DNA of 64,000 bases from CAYWQB01 sp964460785. Lineage in GTDB: Bacteria > Chlamydiota > Chlamydiia > Chlamydiales > CAYWQB01. Under the pieces are notes generated by a model. It made no database searches, was not told the DNA's origin, and saw only the letters and a program-made list of their open reading frames with translations. Of the stretch, positions 58,281-64,000 are shown in pieces (the stretch's first letter is position 1; each line of letters begins with the position of its first letter). The stretch lies in contig CAYWQB010000003.1 of the NCBI GenBank assembly GCA_964460785.1, positions 248,001-312,000 on the forward strand. The letters are read 5' to 3'. The position numbers and the translations under genes were made by a program.

Positions 58281-59687
58281 ATGGATACGTACGATCTCAT
58301 CGTCATCGGCTCTGGGCCGGCAGGTGAAAAGGCAGCCGTCAAAGCAGCCTACTTTGGGTATAAAGTGGCTGTAATAGAAAAGGAAAAGGCTTGTGGAGGT
58401 GCTGGAGTCAATACAGGGACACTTCCTTCCAAGACGTTAAAAGAGACGGCGCTTTACTACTCCGGAGATCGTGATAGAGGCATGTTTGGGGTGAGTAAAG
58501 TACTTGGACATGAAGCAGGAGTCCAAGACTTCATGTACCGGAAAAATATTGTGACCAAAGCGCTTGCTTCAGAAGTGGAGCATAACCTTGATCTACACCG
58601 GGTCGATCTTTACAAGGGGATGGGGGTTTTTCGAGATAAGAACACAGTGGAAGTCTGTGGCAAAGAAAATAAAATGCTAAAAGCAAAGTTTGTTCTTATT
58701 GCTACAGGAAGCTACCCCAGCCACCCTTCATTTATTCCTTTTGACCAGGAAATTATTCATGATTCAGACACGATCCTGAGCATGAAGAAGTTCCCAAAGT
58801 CTATTTGCATTCTTGGTGCGGGTGTCATCGGGTGTGAGTATGCAACAATTTTTGCTAAGATGGGTGTGCGGGTTTATCTCATCAATCGCACAGATCGCAT
58901 TTTGCCCTTTTTAGATAGTGAGATCACCGAGTCTCTTGTGGAAGAGATGGGGAAAATGGGCGTGCATGTACTTTTTAATACATCGGCAGAAAGTGTAGAG
59001 CGAGATGGAAACGACGTCGTTAAAGTCAAGCTATCCTCAGGAAAAGAGCTAGAAACAGAAATGTTCCTTTTTGCAGCAGGGCGTAAGGGCCAAGTTGATG
59101 CTTTGAACCTAGGTCTAGTGGGAGTAGAGAGTGATAGCCGAGGGCAGATCTCTGTCGATAAAAACTATCAAACATCTGTTCCCAATATCTATGCAGTGGG
59201 AGATGTGATTGGGTTTCCAGCTTTGGCAAGTACGAGTATGGACCAAGGAAGAATCGCTGTGGAGCATATGTTCCATACACATGACACAGAAAGGCTCAAT
59301 GAGGTTTTACCTTTTGGGATTTATACCGTCCCAGAAGTCTCAATGGTAGGTCTTTCAGAGTCTGAGGCACAAGCTAAAGAGATTTCTTATTGTACTGGAG
59401 TCTCTTACTACAAAGATAGTGCACGTGGGCGCATCATGGGAATCGAATCAGGGCTGTTAAAGCTGGTTTTTGAAAAAGATAGTCATGTGATTTTGGGTGT
59501 GCATGTCATTGGAGATCATGCAACCGAGCTGATTCACTATGGGATGTATTTAATTGAAAGAAAGGTTACGGTGGATGAGTTAATTAACAAGGTGTTCAAC
59601 TATCCCACTCTGCATGATTTATACAAGTATGCAGCATATGATGGGTTAGGCAATCTTTCGGGGCACAAAATTAAAAACAAGCGATAG
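58281..59687 (+). CDS. sthA: Soluble pyridine nucleotide transhydrogenase-like flavoprotein
   Basis: A 468-residue flavoprotein of the dihydrolipoamide dehydrogenase fold. FAD motif GSGPAGEKAA at 11-20, NAD(P) motif GAGVIGCEYATIF, a second FAD motif YAVGDVIGFP and the C-terminal dimer domain VTVDELINKVFNYPTLHDLY are present. The redox-active Cys pair of lipoamide dehydrogenase is absent; the segment reads GGAGVNTGTLPSKT. That and the overall similarity point to SthA, which equilibrates NADPH and NADH. The gene stands before opp with a nine-base gap. Confidence 0.88.
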   Translation: MDTYDLIVIGSGPAGEKAAVKAAYFGYKVAVIEKEKACGGAGVNTGTLPSKTLKETALYYSGDRDRGMFGVSKVLGHEAGVQDFMYRKNIVTKALASEVEHNLDLHRVDLYKGMGVFRDKNTVEVCGKENKMLKAKFVLIATGSYPSHPSFIPFDQEIIHDSDTILSMKKFPKSICILGAGVIGCEYATIFAKMGVRVYLINRTDRILPFLDSEITESLVEEMGKMGVHVLFNTSAESVERDGNDVVKVKLSSGKELETEMFLFAAGRKGQVDALNLGLVGVESDSRGQISVDKNYQTSVPNIYAVGDVIGFPALASTSMDQGRIAVEHMFHTHDTERLNEVLPFGIYTVPEVSMVGLSESEAQAKEISYCTGVSYYKDSARGRIMGIESGLLKLVFEKDSHVILGVHVIGDHATELIHYGMYLIERKVTVDELINKVFNYPTLHDLYKYAAYDGLGNLSGHKIKNKR

Positions 59688-59695
59688 AGACATTT

Positions 59696-61888
59696 ATGGG
59701 TAGAGAGCCGATAGGACTATATCTTTTCCGGTATGTAATTGGAGTTGCTGCCATCGTGTTGCTTGGCATGATGTACTGGTCTAACCTGATTATGGAAGAA
59801 AACCTTCTAGAAGTTCAGCGCTCTCTAAAGTCCATTGATCACCAGCTTGAACAAGCACAACTTGCGAATCAGCAAACGCGTGAGAAGGTTTTGGAAAGCT
59901 TGTTATATGAGCAGGCCAATAACCAAAAAATTTGGCAAGGGGTCTGGCAAAATAAAGAGCAGCTTCAGCAGCTAGCAAAGGGAGAGGGAGTTTCCATACT
60001 ACCTACAAGTACAGCGAAGCCTTCTTTTGCTGCAAGTACCTCCACAGAGCGCCCTCATATAGACCCAAACTCCCCTAACCTGCTGACGCCTGACCCTTAC
60101 TACGAAAGCGTTCTACCCACAATTCTTCCAAAAGGGTTTAAGCCTCATGGAGAAGTTCGTATTGCAGCATTGGGACGTCCGCAAGATTTACATCCCTTTA
60201 GTAACTGGGCACAAGTCTCAAGCTATTATGGTATGTGTGTTCCTTCACTATCGACAGATCATGTGGGACGTTATGGTGTGATGGGCCCTCAGCTTGCAGA
60301 AAAGATTGAAGAGCGCACCAATGAGGAGGGGAATCCGGAGTTTTGGATTCACCTACGAGAAGGGGTATACTGGGAGCCCTTGTCTCCAGCCCAGTTTCCT
60401 GCTTCGGTTAAGCTCGCTCCAATGTTTCAAGAGCGGCACCCCGTGACCGCATGGGACTTTAAGTTTTACTTAGATGTACTATTCAACCCTTACAACCAAG
60501 AGTCAAAGGCTGCTTCCTTACGTACCTATTACAATGATCTGGAGTCGGTAGAGGTTATTGATGATTTAACATTTGTCGTACGGTGGAAAGCTAAGCCTAT
60601 TGCATTTGAAGAGGGACAAGAGCCTCAGCTCAGAGTCAAGTTTGAGGCAAAAGAGCTTACATGTTCTCTAAAGCCTCTGCCAAGGTTTGTCTATCAGTAC
60701 TTCGCTGATGGCAGCAAAATTGTTGCAGATGACTCTGATCCAGAGACCTACCGTAAGCACTCCGTGTGGGCCCAGAACTTTGCGGAGCATTGGGCAAAAA
60801 ATGTGGTGGTTAGCTGTGGCCCATGGATTTTTGAAAAAATGAGCGATGAAGAAATTCGCTTCCGACGCAACCCCAACTACTTCAATCAGAATGAAGTCCT
60901 CAAGCTTGTCTATGTACAGAAGTTTAAAGATAGCCCTGAAGCTATTTGGCAAGCTTTTAAGGGAGGAGAGTTTGACTATATTTCTCTTAATCCCTCTTTA
61001 GATCCTGAGTGGGAAAAATTTCGCATGACTACAAGAGCGAAAGAAATTGAAGAGATAGAATTTGTGAGCCGCATTTATGCATACATTGGGTGGAATCAAA
61101 ACAGGATGCTATTTAAGGATCAAAAGGTTCGCCAGGCACTTACGATGGCGATTGATCGAAGCCGCATCATTGAGTATAACCTTAATGGCAAAGGAATCGA
61201 GCTTACAGGGTCATTCTTCCCTTTCTCTCCTTCTTATGATTCATCGATTGAGCCTCATCCTTTCGACCCTAGAAAAGCCAAGCGCTTACTTGAATCTGCA
61301 GGATGGTATGACTGGAATGGAGATGGGATTTTAGAAAAGAAGGTTGATGGAAAGCTTGTACCCTTTCGCTTTACGCTGACTTATCCGGTGAAGAACACAA
61401 GTGCAAAACCTATCGTTGAATATATTGCTAAAGCTTACAAAGAGGTAGGGATTGACTGCCGCATCAATGGAGTGGAGCTTGCTGATATTAGCAACGCCTT
61501 TGATGAAAAAGATTTTGATGCGATCTACTTAGGTTGGTCTTTAGGTAAGCCTCCAGAGAATCCACGACAGTTATGGCATTCCTCAGGAGCGGAAGAAAAA
61601 GGATCGTCCAACTTCATCAGTTTCGCACATCCTGAGGCAGATCAGATTATCGAGCGTTTAGAGTATGAATATGATGAAGAGATGCGTACAAAGCTCTATC
61701 ATCGCTTTCATCGCATTTTGCATGAGGAAGCCCCCTATGTTTTTCTCTATACTCCGAAAGCCACTCTTCTTTATCGAGACTATGTGAAGAATGTCTTCAT
61801 CCCCACGGAGAGGAAAAATTGGATTCCAGATGCCAATGTGTCAGAGCCAGATATGGCGTTTACTTGGTATAGCCAAACAGAGGAGTAA
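59696..61888 (+). CDS. Peptide ABC transporter substrate-binding protein, OppA-like, membrane-tethered
   Basis: A 730-residue family 5 binding protein. Instead of a cleaved or lipoprotein signal it has one uncleaved TM helix (about 10-28) and a coiled coil at about 33-70, then a Thr/Ser/Pro linker. The OppA fold (about 135-725) includes YGVMGPQLAEKIEE, VYWEPLSPAQF, TAWDFKFYLDVLFNP and YIGWNQNRMLFKDQKVRQAL. It would bind peptides in the periplasm and is followed after nine bases by its permease. Compare the usual length of about 540. Confidence 0.88.
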   Translation: MGREPIGLYLFRYVIGVAAIVLLGMMYWSNLIMEENLLEVQRSLKSIDHQLEQAQLANQQTREKVLESLLYEQANNQKIWQGVWQNKEQLQQLAKGEGVSILPTSTAKPSFAASTSTERPHIDPNSPNLLTPDPYYESVLPTILPKGFKPHGEVRIAALGRPQDLHPFSNWAQVSSYYGMCVPSLSTDHVGRYGVMGPQLAEKIEERTNEEGNPEFWIHLREGVYWEPLSPAQFPASVKLAPMFQERHPVTAWDFKFYLDVLFNPYNQESKAASLRTYYNDLESVEVIDDLTFVVRWKAKPIAFEEGQEPQLRVKFEAKELTCSLKPLPRFVYQYFADGSKIVADDSDPETYRKHSVWAQNFAEHWAKNVVVSCGPWIFEKMSDEEIRFRRNPNYFNQNEVLKLVYVQKFKDSPEAIWQAFKGGEFDYISLNPSLDPEWEKFRMTTRAKEIEEIEFVSRIYAYIGWNQNRMLFKDQKVRQALTMAIDRSRIIEYNLNGKGIELTGSFFPFSPSYDSSIEPHPFDPRKAKRLLESAGWYDWNGDGILEKKVDGKLVPFRFTLTYPVKNTSAKPIVEYIAKAYKEVGIDCRINGVELADISNAFDEKDFDAIYLGWSLGKPPENPRQLWHSSGAEEKGSSNFISFAHPEADQIIERLEYEYDEEMRTKLYHRFHRILHEEAPYVFLYTPKATLLYRDYVKNVFIPTERKNWIPDANVSEPDMAFTWYSQTEE

Positions 61889-61897
61889 AGAAGACCT

Positions 61898-63403
61898 ATG
61901 GCAAGCTATATCCTGCGCCGCCTTCTTCTTTTGCCTTTGACGCTTTTTTTGATTTTGCTGGTCAATTTCATTATTCTCAATCTAGCCCCTGGGGTTGATC
62001 CTTCAGAAAAAGTGCAGATTTCAGAGACAGGAGATATGACCCGTAAGGCAGATGAAGATGCGCGGAGTGCTGGAGAAAATGCCCACCTGCAGTTCCGCGA
62101 GCATTATGGATTGACTTTGCCTATCCTTGTGAACCTTTGGCCATGGACAAGTGAGTATGAGTTAAGAAAGAAGCTTGATGTTCTCCTCTCACATAAAGCA
62201 AGTCCAGAAGCAAAAGAAGAAATCCCCATTAAGGAGTATAATGAGTTGCGTGTAGAAATGGGAGACCAGGCACGCTTTGCAATGTACCCTTTACTCTCCA
62301 TTGTATTAGATCCACAAAGCTCATTTACACTGAAACAAGAAGCCATGCGCTTTTTGGTGCGAGGTGCAACGATGCAAGGGTATGTTGGGCCTGATCTCAG
62401 TGACAAGCAGAAAGCTTGGAACCGAAAAGTAGCTAGTGACAACATGTACCTTACTCATCTTCTACTAGCTGAAACAGATACCCCTGCACAGACAGCAGAG
62501 AAAGTTAAGAAGATGAAGCAATGGGTGCAGGCAAATAGTGAAAGGTATCAGTTTGCCCCGACAACAGGGCAAAAAATAAAAATGCTCTTTTTAGATACCC
62601 GCTTTGTGCGCTACATGAGTAAGGTGTGTACCTTGGATTTTGGAAGCTTGCGCAATGATCGCAATCGAACAGTGCTCTCTGAAGTCGTCAAGCGCTTCAA
62701 GTACTCGCTGACACTCGCTTTTGTGCCTATGGTTTTGACCTTCTTTCTTTGCCAGGTCATTGGCCTCATCATGGCTGTATATCAGAATCGCACCATTGAT
62801 ATTTCTCTCAATGTCCTCAGCTTAATTCTTTATGCGATCCCTGTTTTTGTTGTGGCACCTTTTTTGATTGAAAAAGTCGCCCTGTATAATACCTTTCCGT
62901 TTACAGATTTACCCTTCCCTCTTTCTGGATTTAGTAGTGAAGAAAAGGTGTACGAGCAGATGACCTCTTTGCGTAGGCTGGGGGATGTCGCGATGCACTT
63001 GGTTCTGCCCTTGATTGCAATTATGTATGGAAGCTTGGCAGCACAGTCTCGACTCTCAAGAACAGCATTTTTAGAAGTTATGCGACAAGATTTTGTGCGT
63101 ACAGCACGTGCTAAAGGCTGCTCCCCGGCAACTGTTAATGTAAAGCATGTAGGAAGAAATGCTGCCATTACAATTGTTACTTCTCTTGCAAGCTCTCTTG
63201 GTGTGGTATTGGGAGGGTCTTTGATTGTAGAGACAATCTTTGGAATAGATGGGTTTGGCCGTTTTTTTTATGAGGCGATCTTAAACAGGGACTTTAATGT
63301 TGTCATGTTTTCCACTTTTGCAGGCTCTCTGCTTGCTCTTCTAGGCTATCTCCTGGCAGATATTGCTTACACTCTTCTTGACCCTCGTGTAACCCTGGAT
63401 TAA
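61898..63403 (+). CDS. Peptide ABC transporter permease OppB-like, with long insertion
   Basis: A 501-residue permease, about 170 longer than usual OppB. The N-terminal TM (about 8-30) is followed by the expected HYGLTLPI segment, then a roughly 120-residue helical insertion, then the membrane domain from about 265 with TM helices and the coupling-loop EAA motif ARAKGCSPATVNVKHVGRNA. The insertion is probably extracytoplasmic and could contact the tethered binding protein. Nine bases separate it from oppA and three from the next gene. Confidence 0.88.
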   Translation: MASYILRRLLLLPLTLFLILLVNFIILNLAPGVDPSEKVQISETGDMTRKADEDARSAGENAHLQFREHYGLTLPILVNLWPWTSEYELRKKLDVLLSHKASPEAKEEIPIKEYNELRVEMGDQARFAMYPLLSIVLDPQSSFTLKQEAMRFLVRGATMQGYVGPDLSDKQKAWNRKVASDNMYLTHLLLAETDTPAQTAEKVKKMKQWVQANSERYQFAPTTGQKIKMLFLDTRFVRYMSKVCTLDFGSLRNDRNRTVLSEVVKRFKYSLTLAFVPMVLTFFLCQVIGLIMAVYQNRTIDISLNVLSLILYAIPVFVVAPFLIEKVALYNTFPFTDLPFPLSGFSSEEKVYEQMTSLRRLGDVAMHLVLPLIAIMYGSLAAQSRLSRTAFLEVMRQDFVRTARAKGCSPATVNVKHVGRNAAITIVTSLASSLGVVLGGSLIVETIFGIDGFGRFFYEAILNRDFNVVMFSTFAGSLLALLGYLLADIAYTLLDPRVTLD

Positions 63404-63406
63404 GTT

Positions 63407-64000
63407 ATGCAGCCATCAGATGAAAGCCAGTTAAAGGCAAAAAACTACTGGAAGATCGTCTTTGAGCAGTTTTTGAAGTACCGCATGGGGGTGGCAGCTG
63501 CTGTTTTTGTGATCCTGTTTTCCCTCATTGGCCTGTATGCCCCTTTTCTCGCTTCAAGTAAGCCTATTGTTGTTCGGTATGAAGGGGAGTGGTTTTTTCC
63601 ACTCTTTCGCTATTTGCTTTACAGTGGCTTTTATACAAAGCGGGTGGATCTTTTTTTTAATCTTTTGCTTCTGTTTTTTCCCTTTCTTGTCTTGCTTGCC
63701 GTGAGTCCATATCGAGGGAAAAAGAGCTTGTGGATTAGCTTAACGTTACTCTTTGCTGGCTTCTTTATTGCCTTTGGTTTTTTTGTGAAAAAAGACCCTG
63801 CGCTTGATCTGTCTCTACTTGCGAAGAGAAAAGCGGCTTTGCATACCCTAAGAGAAAAGGAAGAATACCCTAGTTGGGCATGGGAGCTTCAGTTCAAAAC
63901 TCCCTACCAGAAGCTTTTGCTCGTTGTAGACTATGTAGAAATGAAAAAAATGCATGATCATCTTGTCGCTAAGTATGGGAACACCTATGCAAAGCGAGCG
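63407..64000 (+). CDS. Peptide ABC transporter permease OppC-like, N-terminal part, cut by window end
   Basis: The frame runs from the ATG at 63407 to the end, 198 residues, with no stop. TM helices lie at about 28-48, 85-100 and 113-135, with basic and aromatic loops. OppC normally follows OppB, which supports the call. The N-terminal part is much longer than in enterobacterial OppC before the permease core, paralleling the enlarged OppB. The core domain and coupling motif are outside the window. Confidence 0.75.
   Translation, partial: MQPSDESQLKAKNYWKIVFEQFLKYRMGVAAAVFVILFSLIGLYAPFLASSKPIVVRYEGEWFFPLFRYLLYSGFYTKRVDLFFNLLLLFFPFLVLLAVSPYRGKKSLWISLTLLFAGFFIAFGFFVKKDPALDLSLLAKRKAALHTLREKEEYPSWAWELQFKTPYQKLLLVVDYVEMKKMHDHLVAKYGNTYAKRA

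Noticed and set aside
1..64000. CRISPR arrays, insertion sequences or prophage
   Set aside because: No regularly spaced repeats, transposase or integrase motifs, and no phage structural genes were seen on either strand.

Overview
The window looks like a chromosomal segment of a member of the Chlamydiae, probably an environmental or marine lineage rather than a Chlamydia pathogen. I judge this from chlamydia-typical families and gene neighbourhoods: mutL-pepP close to a gspD-E-F-G set, rplU-rpmA-obgE close to a zinc/manganese ABC operon, ada close to oppA-B-C, a DksA-like gene followed by lspA, and an RsbU phosphatase with a large sensor domain. Unlike the model pathogens it also carries a long, intact flagellar cluster.

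Layout. 1-5.4 kb: a truncated membrane protein gene, a SpoU methyltransferase-rsgA pair, rsbU and a CCA-adding/poly(A) polymerase family gene. 5.5-11.9 kb: mutL, pepP, a degenerate PilZ-like membrane protein, a secreted protein of unknown function and an orphan PAS-containing sensor kinase. 11.9-20.5 kb (minus strand): a tightly overlapping type II secretion/pseudopilus operon running from a GspC-position protein through gspD, E, F and G to four small pseudopilin-like proteins, the last of which resembles GspK. 20.6-34.2 kb: a small aromatic-rich protein, then flgF, flgG, flgA, flgH, flgI, flgJ, a flgN-like gene, flgK, flgL, fliW and two flagellin genes. 34.3-45.8 kb: mutY, TPR proteins, parB, a copper-type P-type ATPase, conserved unknowns, a phosphoesterase, a dihydroorotase-like pseudoenzyme, an amino-acid-binding lipoprotein and a SafE/TauE-type membrane protein. 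45.9-53.6 kb: dksA-like, lspA, pncC/cinA, rplU, rpmA, obgE, a MATE exporter and a znuABC-type operon. 53.7-64 kb: tRNA-Ser(GGA), small enzymes, a cold-shock protein with a DEAD-box helicase, a full-length Ada, a soluble transhydrogenase-like flavoprotein and an oppABC operon cut by the window end.

The most striking observation is in the flagellins. Both (614 and 621 residues) keep normal terminal filament-forming domains, but the central variable region is built from repeated propeller-like motifs spaced about 45-65 residues apart, ending in a YWTD-like motif. This predicts a filament whose surface is decorated with a roughly six-bladed beta-propeller. Promoter sequence supports a classical hierarchy: a near-perfect sigma-54 site precedes flgF, and sigma-28-like sites with 16-base spacers precede both flagellin genes. 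This suggests why flagellated chlamydiae would keep both alternative sigma factors.

Several proteins have conserved active-site or metal-binding residues replaced (MutL endonuclease motif, DksA zinc finger, dihydroorotase metal site, MutY cluster spacing). Three of the four pseudopilins carry Tyr instead of Gly at the peptidase cleavage position. No stretch longer than 300 bases lacks a gene or RNA. All functional calls come from reading motifs by eye; no searches were run.
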